DNA of 64,000 nucleotides from Bacillus sp. 1780r2a1 (lineage in GTDB: Bacteria; Bacillota; Bacilli; Bacillales; Bacillaceae_H). Positions within the stretch are counted from its first letter, which is position 1; every line of letters starts with the position of its first letter. Under the pieces are notes generated by a model that was given only the letters and a program-made list of their open reading frames with translations, was not told where the DNA came from and searched no databases. The stretch spans positions 1,917,501-1,981,500 of the forward strand of contig CP099863.1 of NCBI GenBank assembly GCA_024134725.1, given 5' to 3'. Below, piece by piece: positions 8,458 through 16,195 of this stretch. A program made the translations under genes and the position numbers.

Positions 8458-9270
8458 GTGAGCATTCAGCAGGTGAATCAAGTAAATGAGATAAACCACG
8501 AGAGTAGTCCAACAATTGTACAAATGAATCGTGTGAATAAAATGTATGCAAACGGTAAAGTCGCTGTTAAAGATGTTAATTTGGTGATTCAACAAGGAGA
8601 ATTCGTTTCATTTGTCGGCCCCTCAGGTTGCGGAAAATCAACTATTTTCAAAATGATTTCAGGACTGATTGATCAAACAAGTGGTCACGTTGACATTCTT
8701 GGAAAGACACCTCGAGACGCTCAAAAAGAAAGTACCGATGTGGCGTTTGTATTTCAAGATGCTACGTTACTACCATGGAGGTCAGTTATTGATAACGTAA
8801 TGCTTCCTTTAGAGTTTCGTAATATAGCTCATTCTGAAAAGAAGGAACGCGCTTATAAAGTACTAGAAATGGTAGGGCTGAAAGAGTACATAAAAGCGCT
8901 ACCTCGAGAATTATCAGGTGGAATGAAAATGCGTGTTTCTATTGCCAGAGCATTAATTGCAAAGCCAAAGCTTTTGTTGATGGACGAGCCGTTTGGTGCC
9001 CTTGATGAAATTACAAGGCAAAATTTACAAAGTGAGCTATTACGAATTTGGGAAAACGAAAAGATGACGGTACTTTTTATTACACACAATGTATTTGAAG
9101 CCGTGTATTTATCGACCAAAATTGCCGTAATGACGCCTAGCCCAGGTAAAATTGAGTCAATGGTAGAAGTGAATCTACCCTTCCCTCGTGAAGCAGAAAT
9201 TCGGACAGATCCACAGTTTAGTAGTATCGTTGCTAACGTATCTCACGATTTGAAATTTAAAATGAGGTGA
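8458..9270 (+). CDS. ABC transporter ATP-binding protein (SsuB/TauB/ThiZ type)
   Basis: A 270-aa ATPase with Walker [11 protein letters not shown]-loop [11 protein letters not shown], signature [15 protein letters not shown], Walker [13 protein letters not shown] and H-loop [12 protein letters not shown]. The Q-loop LLPW motif is typical of the nitrate/sulfonate/taurine/HMP-precursor importer family. The start is a GTG with GAGGTGG upstream. It powers the importer made with the permease at 10631 and the lipoprotein receptor at 11503. The ATPase is separated from the permease by the FAD oxidase gene, an arrangement that argues the oxidase belongs to the same pathway. The gap to the next gene is 3 bp. 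Confidence 0.93.
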   Translation: MSIQQVNQVNEINHESSPTIVQMNRVNKMYANGKVAVKDVNLVIQQGEFVSFVGPSGCGKSTIFKMISGLIDQTSGHVDILGKTPRDAQKESTDVAFVFQDATLLPWRSVIDNVMLPLEFRNIAHSEKKERAYKVLEMVGLKEYIKALPRELSGGMKMRVSIARALIAKPKLLLMDEPFGALDEITRQNLQSELLRIWENEKMTVLFITHNVFEAVYLSTKIAVMTPSPGKIESMVEVNLPFPREAEIRTDPQFSSIVANVSHDLKFKMR

Positions 9271-9273
9271 ATT

Positions 9274-10620
9274 ATGGTGTGGTTACAAGAATTCATAAAT
9301 GAGTTTGGAACTGATGCTGTTATTGTAAATGAGACCTTAAGAGAAAAGTTATCAAAAGACTACTATTGGTATTCTCCAGTACTGTATGAGCAGCTTAAAA
9401 ATAAAATTGCTGATTGTGCAATTGCGCCTACATCAATTCATGAACTACAGCGTATCGTTTCGTTTGCCGTTAAAAATAAAGTACCTATTACACCAAGAGG
9501 AGCGGGAACAGGAAACTACGGTCAAGCAATTCCATTACAAGGTGGAATCGTTATTGACTTAACAAAACTTGACCGCATTGATATGAAAGGAGATCGCTTA
9601 GTTTCCGTGCAGGCCGGTGTGCGCTTAGGTGTATTGGAAAAAACGCTGCGTCAAAACAATCGGGAGCTTCGTATTTTTCCCAGCACTTATATGAAGGCAA
9701 CAGTAGGTGGATTCTTATGCGGAGGTTCCGGTGGAATCGGATCGATTCGCTGGGGGAATTTATGGGACGATAATGTAAGTAGCGTTACTGTGATGACCGT
9801 TGAGGAAACGCCCCGGCTGTTAACTATTTCAGGTGATGATATGCAGCAGTACATCCACAATTATGGCACAACCGGTCTTGTCGTTGAAGCGAAGCTGCCG
9901 GTAGAACCAAAGGTGTCATGGTCCCAGCATATCGTTTTCTTTCATGATTTTCGTGAAGCTATTAAGTTTAGCGATGAATTAGCTCATAGTGAAGAAATCC
10001 CTAAGCGTTTGGTTTCCGTTTGTGAATGGCCAATTCCATCTCACTTTCATCCCTTGAAGAAAGTATTACGGGAAGGTCAGTCAATTGTCATGCTTGAAAT
10101 TGAAGAAAAATCAGTTCATCTATTAGATTGTTTGGCAGATAAATATGATGGAGACATAGGGTACACAATTCCTGCTGAAAACTATCAAAAAGGACTAAAG
10201 CTTTCTGATTTTACATGGAATCATGCGACACTATGGGCTCATAAGCATGGAGACAATTTAACCTATTTGCAAGCTCGCTTTCAAACTGATCGAATATTTG
10301 AACAGATGGCAGACCTTCGAAGTAAATTTGGTGATGAAATTCAGTTTCATTTTGAATACATTAAAATTCAAGGGGAAATTGTACCCGCTTCGCTACCGGT
10401 GGTGAAATATAAGTCAAAAGAGAGGTTGTATGAGATTATCCAGTTCTGTAGAGCGATCGAAGTAGAAATTAATGATCCGCACACATATATACTTGGGTTT
10501 GGTGGATACAACATGAGAATGAAAGAGTTATTAAAACGAAAAGAGCTAAACGACCCTTATAACTTATTGAATCCTGGTAAGTTGCCGACGGCTAAAGAAG
10601 TCCAAGAATTTCAGTTATAG
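9274..10620 (+). CDS. FAD-binding (GlcD/PCMH-type) oxidoreductase
   Basis: A 448-aa protein of the PCMH/FAD_binding_4 family. The N-terminal FAD domain has CAIAPTSIHELQRIVSFAV, ITPRGAGTGNYGQAIPLQGGIVIDL (pyrophosphate-binding loop) and TVGGFLCGGSGGIGSIRWG. The C-terminal segment LNDPYNLLNPGKLP matches the conserved FDPxxxLNPGK end of GlcD-like enzymes. It probably oxidises a hydroxy-acid or amine-bearing intermediate in the cytoplasm. The start ATG has GAGGTG 5 nt upstream, and the coding region begins 3 bp after the ATPase gene, so the two are translationally close. No Fe-S partner (GlcF-like) is encoded beside it. Confidence 0.87.
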   Translation: MVWLQEFINEFGTDAVIVNETLREKLSKDYYWYSPVLYEQLKNKIADCAIAPTSIHELQRIVSFAVKNKVPITPRGAGTGNYGQAIPLQGGIVIDLTKLDRIDMKGDRLVSVQAGVRLGVLEKTLRQNNRELRIFPSTYMKATVGGFLCGGSGGIGSIRWGNLWDDNVSSVTVMTVEETPRLLTISGDDMQQYIHNYGTTGLVVEAKLPVEPKVSWSQHIVFFHDFREAIKFSDELAHSEEIPKRLVSVCEWPIPSHFHPLKKVLREGQSIVMLEIEEKSVHLLDCLADKYDGDIGYTIPAENYQKGLKLSDFTWNHATLWAHKHGDNLTYLQARFQTDRIFEQMADLRSKFGDEIQFHFEYIKIQGEIVPASLPVVKYKSKERLYEIIQFCRAIEVEINDPHTYILGFGGYNMRMKELLKRKELNDPYNLLNPGKLPTAKEVQEFQL

Positions 10621-10630
10621 GAGGGAAAAC

Positions 10631-11479
10631 ATGGAACATTCCCATCAGGAGTTAAATCGAGTCCAAGATGTACACGTTACCTACAAGAAAAATACATGGC
10701 CAATACTAAATACGTATCTTCCGCCTGTTATCGTATTTATGCTGTTTATGCTATTTTGGCAGTTTGGCACCCAACTGCTTCAAATTCCACCTTATTTATT
10801 ACCAAAACCAATGGATATTGTAGAAGCTGCCGTAATGAACTGGAGTAATCTAAGTAGTGCTGTTATTCGAACGATTACAGAGTCGATGCTCGGGTTTATG
10901 TTTAGCGTAATAGGCGGAGTAATTGGAGCACTATTAATGTCTAGCTCTAAGCTTTTAGAACGCAGCTTATATCCATATGCCATTTTATTACAGACTATTC
11001 CTATTGTGGCTATTGCACCGATCATCGTGATTTGGTTTGGTTCAGGTATGAATGCTATTGTAATCATTGCGTTTACAATTGGCTTTTTCCCTATGCTATC
11101 CAACACGCTCATTGGCTTAAATGCAACGGATCGTGGCATGATTAATTTGTTAAAGCTTTACCAAGCGTCACCTTGGCAAATTATGTGGAAAGTGCGAATT
11201 CCAGCTGCTCTTCCTTATATCATGGCAGGATTAAAAATTTCCTGTACCTTAGCAGTGGTAGGAGCTATCGTAGGAGAATACATAGCCGGTATTGGTGGGG
11301 GTGACGGGGGTTTAGGCTATGCTATTACGGTAGCTTCGTCCCGGATGGAAACGGCTTACCTATTCGCTTGTGGTATTTCTGCCTCTATTTTAGGTGTTGG
11401 CTTTTTCTTATTGGTCAATCTATTTTCTAAGCTTTTATTAGGTTCATGGCATGAGTCAGAAATGAAGAGAGAGAATTAA
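10631..11479 (+). CDS. ABC transporter permease (SsuC/TauC type)
   Basis: A 282-aa membrane protein with about six hydrophobic segments (the first near residues 33-55). The cytoplasmic EAA loop LYQASPWQIMWKVRIPAALPYIMAGLKIS contacts the ATPase. The family imports sulfonates, nitrate, taurine and pyrimidine precursors. The Shine-Dalgarno is GGAGGG. The gene begins 10 bp after the FAD oxidase and is followed by the receptor gene, so the three importer components are co-transcribed. The cytoplasmic N-terminal extension of about 30 residues is slightly longer than usual. Confidence 0.92.
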   Translation: MEHSHQELNRVQDVHVTYKKNTWPILNTYLPPVIVFMLFMLFWQFGTQLLQIPPYLLPKPMDIVEAAVMNWSNLSSAVIRTITESMLGFMFSVIGGVIGALLMSSSKLLERSLYPYAILLQTIPIVAIAPIIVIWFGSGMNAIVIIAFTIGFFPMLSNTLIGLNATDRGMINLLKLYQASPWQIMWKVRIPAALPYIMAGLKISCTLAVVGAIVGEYIAGIGGGDGGLGYAITVASSRMETAYLFACGISASILGVGFFLLVNLFSKLLLGSWHESEMKREN

Positions 11480-11502
11480 TTGTCTAAAAGGGGGAAATGG
11501 GT

Positions 11503-12498
11503 GTGAAACAAGGGGTTTTTAAAAAGATCGGCTTAATTGGTGCTGTATCACTGTCGTTATTGGTAGCAGGATGTGGAAGTGAAGAGACGTCTGGGAGTGA
11601 TAATACGGAGAAAAAACTAGAAAACGCAACCCTTATTACAAACTGGTTTGCACAGCCCGAGCATGGCGGCAATTACGCGGCGTTAAAAAAAGGGTTTTAT
11701 AAAGAAGAAGGTCTTGACATGAAAATTGAACCGGGAGGACCTCAAATTTCATCAACTCAAGTCGTTGCTTCTGGAAAGGCTGAATTTGGCTATACGCAAG
11801 CGGAAGATATTTTAATTGCAAGAGATAAAGGAATACCTCTTGTTGCGATTGGAGCAATTTTTCAAAAAAGCCCGCAGGTATTAATTACCCATAAAGGAAC
11901 GGTAGGAGATTTTAAAGAGCTGAACGAAAAGACAGTGTATACAGCACCAGGGAGTGGTTATTGGGAATATATTAAAAAAGCCTATAACTTAGATAGGGTA
12001 AAAGATCGTGCGTATACGGGCTCATTAGCAACCTTTATTGAGGATGAAAATGCGGTCACACAAGGGTACGTGACGTCAGAGCCGTTTTCTCTTGAACAAG
12101 AAGGGGTAGAAAATGACTATTTATTCATTCATGATGCAGGATTTGAAACGTATGCAAACGTAATTTTCACAACTGAAAAGATGATTAAAGAAAAACCTGA
12201 AGTGGTTCAATCATTTATGAATGCTACGGTAAAAGGCTGGGAGTATTACCGAGAAAGTTCAGATGAAATCAATCCGTTCCTTCAAGAGAGAAATCCAGAC
12301 TTGAAGATAGAAGCGATGGAATACGGTGCAAAAGCACAAGAAGAATTAATTTTTGGAGGAGATGCTGTTGAAAAAGGCTTCGGTTATATGTCATCGGAGC
12401 GCTGGGATAAACTTCAAATGCAGCTTCTGGATTTAGGGATTATTAAAAATAAAGAAGCTACCAAGGGAATTTTTACAACAGCATTTTTAAAGAAATAA
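11503..12498 (+). CDS. ABC transporter substrate-binding lipoprotein (NMT1/ThiY-like)
   Basis: A lipoprotein receptor of 331 aa from the GTG at 11503. This start is preferred over the ATG 6 nt earlier because AAAAGGGGG then has an 8-nt spacing. A signal peptide ends in the lipobox LLVAGC. The mature part starts LITNWFAQPEHGGNYAALKKGFYKEEGLDMKIEPGG, matching the W-x4-HGG-Y-AA-KGFY pattern of NMT1/THI5-like receptors such as ThiY. These bind thiamine-pyrimidine precursors, sulfonates or nitriles, so a small heterocyclic ligand is likely. It is the extracytoplasmic part of the importer encoded at 8458 and 10631. A terminator-like hairpin follows. Confidence 0.9.
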   Translation: MKQGVFKKIGLIGAVSLSLLVAGCGSEETSGSDNTEKKLENATLITNWFAQPEHGGNYAALKKGFYKEEGLDMKIEPGGPQISSTQVVASGKAEFGYTQAEDILIARDKGIPLVAIGAIFQKSPQVLITHKGTVGDFKELNEKTVYTAPGSGYWEYIKKAYNLDRVKDRAYTGSLATFIEDENAVTQGYVTSEPFSLEQEGVENDYLFIHDAGFETYANVIFTTEKMIKEKPEVVQSFMNATVKGWEYYRESSDEINPFLQERNPDLKIEAMEYGAKAQEELIFGGDAVEKGFGYMSSERWDKLQMQLLDLGIIKNKEATKGIFTTAFLKK

Positions 12499-12513
12499 AC
12501 CGTAAGTGTAGAG

Positions 12514-12543
12514 AAAAAGAGAAGAGTAGATCTTCTCTTTTTT
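12514..12543 (+). terminator. Intrinsic terminator inside the operon
   Basis: AAAAAGAGAAGA pairs with TCTTCTCTTTTT around a 5-nt loop, ending in a T tract. It lies between the receptor and the CodA-like gene, so expression of the last gene is probably reduced or uses read-through. Confidence 0.7.
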
Positions 12544-12562
12544 AGTAGAAAGGAAGATGCTG

Positions 12563-13807
12563 ATGTATGATATGGTCATTAAAAATGCACGATTGTTACA
12601 CGAAGCGGAAGTTGTAAATATAGGAGTGTCGAATGGAAGTTTTGTGCATATTACAAAAGGTCTAGTAGATGGAAAGAAAGTGATAGATGTCAAAGGGGGG
12701 ATAGCTATTCCTCCTTTCGTAGAGTTACATACTCATTTTGATACCGCTTTGACTGCGGGTTGGCCAAACTTTAATCAAACGGGTACACTACAAGAAGGAA
12801 TTTCAATATGGAATAAACGAAAAAAAAGTCTTACCATGAAGGACGTGAACGAGAGGGCTGAACAAGCATTAAAGATGTACATCAAACATGGTGTGTTAAG
12901 TGTTCGAGCAGCAGTGGACATATCTGATGATGATTTAACGGCTTTAAAAGCTATTCTGCAATTAAAAAAAGGGTATGATCAAATTATCGATTTGCAAATT
13001 ATTGCTTTTCCTCAAGATGGATTGAGGAAGTGTTTTGAAAATCAGGAACGAATGCAAAAAGCGCTTGAAATTGGAGCTGACGCAGTAAGTGCTGTGCCGC
13101 ATTTAGAACGTAGTCGAGAAGAAGGGGTGCGTTCTTTGGAATACTGCTTTCGCCTCGCCAAAGAGTATGGAAGCTATATTCATATTTTTTGTGACGAAGT
13201 AGACGAAGTAAGCTCAACATTTGTACAAGAAGTAGCGAATTTAACGATTGAAAATGGGTTTGAAGGTAGGGTTGCAGTCAGTCACGTAAATGCGCTGGCC
13301 TATTATGAAAGTAAATATGCTGAATCAGTAATGGAAGCTATAAAAAAAGCGCGTTTAACCGTTGTTAGCTGTCCTCTTATTAACAGTTCGATGCTAGGAA
13401 GAAATGATGCATATCCTAAAGCGACGGGAATTACAAGGGTGAAAGAATTGGATGCTAAAAATATTAATATTTGTATTGCTCATGACGACATTCAGACTCC
13501 TTTTTATCCCTTCGGAGACGGAAACATGCTAAAAGCCGCTTTTATGGGAGCGCACTTAGCTCATATGACAGGAGAAGAGCAAATGAAAAGAGTGTTATCC
13601 ATGATTACAGAACGACCGGCGGCTGCTTTTGGGAAAGGCAAAGCGTATGGAATTCAACAAGAAAGCGAAGCTGATTTTTTACTTTTTGAGGAGCGAACGA
13701 TTCGTGAGCTTATGCTCAATCAGTCGGTGCCTAGATATGTAATTAAGAGAGGGGAAGTTATAGCCGAAACGATTCCAGCTTATACAAAGTGGGGGTGTTC
13801 TTTGTAA
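12563..13807 (+). CDS. CodA-like amidohydrolase (cytosine deaminase family)
   Basis: A 414-aa protein from the ATG at 12563, which is preferred because AAAGGAAG is correctly spaced; an ATG lies 6 nt upstream. It aligns along its length with E. coli CodA: ELHTHFD (ligand pair His56/His58), HIFCDEVDE, AVSHVNALAY, YPKATGITRVKELDAKNINICIAHDD (Asp308/309). The CodA position equivalent to metal ligand His214, three residues before the catalytic Glu, is Phe209 here, so metal binding or substrate differs from true cytosine deaminase. It is probably a ring-opening or deaminating step for the compound imported by the operon; relatives also act on creatinine and isoguanine. Cytoplasmic. Confidence 0.85.
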   Translation: MYDMVIKNARLLHEAEVVNIGVSNGSFVHITKGLVDGKKVIDVKGGIAIPPFVELHTHFDTALTAGWPNFNQTGTLQEGISIWNKRKKSLTMKDVNERAEQALKMYIKHGVLSVRAAVDISDDDLTALKAILQLKKGYDQIIDLQIIAFPQDGLRKCFENQERMQKALEIGADAVSAVPHLERSREEGVRSLEYCFRLAKEYGSYIHIFCDEVDEVSSTFVQEVANLTIENGFEGRVAVSHVNALAYYESKYAESVMEAIKKARLTVVSCPLINSSMLGRNDAYPKATGITRVKELDAKNINICIAHDDIQTPFYPFGDGNMLKAAFMGAHLAHMTGEEQMKRVLSMITERPAAAFGKGKAYGIQQESEADFLLFEERTIRELMLNQSVPRYVIKRGEVIAETIPAYTKWGCSL

Positions 13808-13815
13808 CTCACGTG

Positions 13816-13852
13816 AAAAAAGCCAACGCAAACATGCGTTGGCTTTTCTTTT
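13816..13852. terminator. Bidirectional intrinsic terminator
   Basis: AAAAGCCAACGCA pairs with TGCGTTGGCTTTT around a 4-nt loop, between the CodA-like gene and the convergent ndh gene. Confidence 0.9.
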
Positions 13853-13853
13853 A

Positions 13854-15032
13854 TTAATAAGCTAGAGCAAATAAACCTTTAATGTGTGATAAGTAACGAA
13901 CATTACTTGCTTCTTTCATTAGAGAAGCTGGTAAACCTTTTAATTGCGTTTTATTTCCGCCGATTGTACCAATCGCATCTTTACGGCCAAGACTTCCTAA
14001 CGTACCAGAGAATACTGGAGAGAACCCGTGCATTGCGCCACCTTTAATAGCTACTGCTAAGTTTACACCAATAACTTCTCCCATTTGCCAAGCTAGCTGT
14101 GCAGTTGGTGGGTAAGGACGTCCTTCAGGTCCCATTACAACCGCGCTGTCACCAGCTACGAAAATGTCTTCGTGAGAAGTAGATTGTAAGAATTCGTTTA
14201 CAAGAGCACGGCCACGGTTTACTTCGATACCAGAGTTAGCAACTACTGAATTACCTTGAACTCCGCCAGTCCATACCATTGTTTTTGTTTCAATTTTGCT
14301 ACCGTCTTTAAGCTCAACTGTTGTAGCATCCATTTTTGTAACAGGAGTTCCTGTTACAAACGTTACGCCACGTTTCTCTAAGCTTGTTTGAGCGCGCTCT
14401 ACTAGCTCAGTTGGGAAGCCAGGAAGAACAGTTGGAGCAGCTTCTACACAGTATAGAGAAACATCTTTTGGATCAATACCGTGTTTTAGACAAAGGCTTG
14501 GCATAAGGTCAGCATATTCACCTACAAGCTCGATACCTGTTAAACCGCCGCCGCCGACAACGATTGTTCCGTCAGCTTTGTTTTTTGTTTTGCTAAATTC
14601 AACAATGCGCTCTTCTACGTGTGCACGTAGGCGATTTGCATCGTTTACTGATTTCAATACAAAGCTGTTTTCTTCTAGTCCTGGGATACCGAAGTAAGCA
14701 GTTTCGCTACCTAATGCAGTTACTAAGTAATCGTAGCTTAATTTTGTTCCGTCTTCTAATGCTACTTCACGTTGGTCTGGTGAAATTTCTTTTACAGTAG
14801 CAATCTTTAATTCTACATCTTTACCTTTTAGTAACTTTTCTAATGGAAGAGCTACTGCTTGTTCAGATAGTCCACCTACTGCTAAACGGTGCAGTTCAGT
14901 AATGATTTGGTGAGTAGAAAAACGGTTTACTACTGTAATTTTTGCTTCAGATGCACTTAAGTGTTGACGAGCTGTTAGGGCTGTTAATAGACCACCATAG
15001 CCGCCACCTAGAATTAGAATATGTTTTGACAT
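13854..15032 (-). CDS. ndh: Type II NADH dehydrogenase (NDH-2)
   Basis: A 392-aa flavoprotein, the same length as B. subtilis Ndh (YjlD) and very similar to it. Diagnostic stretches are ILGGGYGGLLTALTA (FAD loop), HQIITELHRLA, VVGGGGLTGIELVGE (NADH loop), DIFVAGDSAV and YPPTAQLAWQMGE. It ends in KEASNVRYLSHIKGLFALAY, the amphipathic membrane-binding C terminus. It passes electrons from NADH to menaquinone without pumping protons and is peripheral on the cytoplasmic membrane. It follows yjlC by 46 bp, as in B. subtilis, with a Rex-like operator upstream of yjlC. The call is secure. Confidence 0.97.
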   Translation of the reverse strand: MSKHILILGGGYGGLLTALTARQHLSASEAKITVVNRFSTHQIITELHRLAVGGLSEQAVALPLEKLLKGKDVELKIATVKEISPDQREVALEDGTKLSYDYLVTALGSETAYFGIPGLEENSFVLKSVNDANRLRAHVEERIVEFSKTKNKADGTIVVGGGGLTGIELVGEYADLMPSLCLKHGIDPKDVSLYCVEAAPTVLPGFPTELVERAQTSLEKRGVTFVTGTPVTKMDATTVELKDGSKIETKTMVWTGGVQGNSVVANSGIEVNRGRALVNEFLQSTSHEDIFVAGDSAVVMGPEGRPYPPTAQLAWQMGEVIGVNLAVAIKGGAMHGFSPVFSGTLGSLGRKDAIGTIGGNKTQLKGLPASLMKEASNVRYLSHIKGLFALAY

Positions 15033-15078
15033 AGTAGATCGATCCTCCGTTCGTGCTTTATAAAATGATAAGTTTTTA

Positions 15079-15513
15079 TTATTTTTGTTTTTCGCCTGTT
15101 ACTTCTAAGTAAGCTTGCGCAAAGCGGAATAGCTTTTGAACTTGTGGATCTTTGAGCATGCGTAATAAACCAAATAAACCGATAGTTGTTGATTGGTTAG
15201 CTTCCGCACGATCATTTGCTTCGATTGCTGAAGCAGCAAGATCTTTTACTTTTCCTTCAACTGGTTCGATAAATTCTTTAGCACCAGCAAGTAAATCTTC
15301 TTTTAACACGTTATCTGTTAATAGAGATTGTGTTAAGTCGTACGTTTTTGTTAATACAGTTACCATTTCAGCTAACTTTGGTAAGTTGTCAACAAGTACT
15401 GTTAGTGATTCTTGAACTTCTGGCTTTAGCAATTGGTCAAGTACATCTGATTGAGTTGCACCTTTAGCTTGAACCGCTTCTTCAGCCGGCTTTTGAATAG
15501 TTGATTGAGACAT
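15079..15513 (-). CDS. yjlC: DUF1641 protein YjlC
   Basis: A 144-aa DUF1641 protein (VLVDNLPKLAEMVTVLTKTYDLTQSL, then GLFGLLRMLKDPQVQKLFRFAQAYLEVTG). The start at 15513 is chosen because AAAGGAGGACG lies directly upstream; an ATG 33 nt further upstream would place that site inside the gene. It is the usual upstream partner of ndh in Bacillus and shares its operon. Related DUF1641 proteins are encoded beside formate dehydrogenases and other redox enzymes, which suggests an accessory role in respiratory enzyme assembly or membrane association; this is not shown by the sequence. Confidence 0.9.
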   Translation of the reverse strand: MSQSTIQKPAEEAVQAKGATQSDVLDQLLKPEVQESLTVLVDNLPKLAEMVTVLTKTYDLTQSLLTDNVLKEDLLAGAKEFIEPVEGKVKDLAASAIEANDRAEANQSTTIGLFGLLRMLKDPQVQKLFRFAQAYLEVTGEKQK

Positions 15514-15581
15514 AAGAACGTCCTCCTTTGCTGTATATTGTTGCATATGTAGACACTTTAGCTGCTAGACTTCTAGTTTTG

Positions 15582-15599
15582 TTGTGAAGTCCTGCACAT
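15582..15599 (-). promoter_or_regulatory. Rex-like redox operator for yjlC-ndh
   Basis: TTGTGAAGTCCTGCACAT has one perfect Rex half-site (TTGTGAA) and a second half matching 5 of 7 to TTCACAA, with the right 4-nt centre. It starts 6 bp downstream of the putative -10 (15606-15611), a repressing position. B. subtilis ndh is a known Rex target. Confidence 0.6.
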
Positions 15600-15605
15600 T
15601 TATCT

Positions 15606-15634
15606 ATTGTAAATTTATTGCCTTATAAAAGCAA
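15606..15634 (-). promoter_or_regulatory. SigA promoter of yjlC-ndh
   Basis: On the minus strand, TTGCTT (-35) and TACAAT (-10) are separated by exactly 17 bp, about 95 bp upstream of the yjlC start and directly before the Rex-like site. Confidence 0.6.
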
Positions 15635-15695
15635 CCAGTTTGTTGGAAAAAACTAAGAAAGAGTCGAACGATGCATTTATTGAAAATAAACTCTA

Positions 15696-15710
15696 TTTAT
15701 TCAGAAAATA
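15696..15710. promoter_or_regulatory. Weak CodY-like box
   Basis: TTTATTCAGAAAATA matches 11 of 15 positions of the CodY consensus, just upstream of the promoter of the ammonium transporter operon. The region is AT-rich, so a chance match is quite possible. Confidence 0.25.
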
Positions 15711-15732
15711 AGAATAAATTTTGTTTTTTAGA

Positions 15733-15762
15733 TTGACGGTTTCATCAATTCTCACATATAAT
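15733..15762 (+). promoter_or_regulatory. SigA promoter of the ammonium transporter operon
   Basis: TTGACG (-35) and TATAAT (-10) with an 18-bp spacer, about 35 bp upstream of the first gene. Confidence 0.65.
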
Positions 15763-15796
15763 CTAAAACATAACATTTAATGTGAGGAGATATGAC

Positions 15797-16195
15797 ATGA
15801 GGGTTGTGAGTGAACTATATCAAACAGTTATATTTGAAGTTAATCGTGAAAAATTAATAGATCAGTTAACGAAATTAAAAGAAAGTCATGAAGAGCAGAT
15901 TGTCGTTATTAAAGACAAAATTGAGAAATATGAGCAGAAAAAAAGAGCCCAAGAAACGTGGTATCAATCGCTTTCTCCATTTCGTAAAATTTTTACTGGA
16001 AGACCTTTAAGTCACCATGAAGCTGTTGAGTATATGGTCCATGTAAAGGACAGGTTTCGTAAAATTGAGCAGTTTAAAGGGAAGATCCGTGAAGTCGAAC
16101 GTGTAATTGAGCTGCTAACACAAGAAGTTGACATCGAAGAAGTCGTTTTAACATCAACGATTGTAGAAGGCTTATCACGAATGGAGGAAAGATAA
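15797..16195 (+). CDS. Coiled-coil protein of unknown function upstream of amt
   Basis: A 132-aa charged, mostly helical protein with heptad-like stretches (REKLIDQLTKLKESHEEQIVVIKDKIEKYEQKK) and a middle WYQSLSPFRKIFTGRPLSHHEAVEYMVHVKDRF. There is no membrane segment. I start at the ATG at 15797 because GAGGAGA lies 6 nt upstream. Its stop overlaps the ammonium transporter start by 1 bp (TAATG), so the two are translationally coupled. The position normally taken by a PII protein (GlnK) suggests a regulatory or partner role at the transporter, but there is no PII similarity and I do not recognise the family. Confidence 0.7.
   Translation: MRVVSELYQTVIFEVNREKLIDQLTKLKESHEEQIVVIKDKIEKYEQKKRAQETWYQSLSPFRKIFTGRPLSHHEAVEYMVHVKDRFRKIEQFKGKIREVERVIELLTQEVDIEEVVLTSTIVEGLSRMEER

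Noticed and set aside
15600-15800. TnrA box upstream of the ammonium transporter operon
   Set aside because: No TGTNA-N7-TNACA site was found by eye; only a weak CodY-like match is present.
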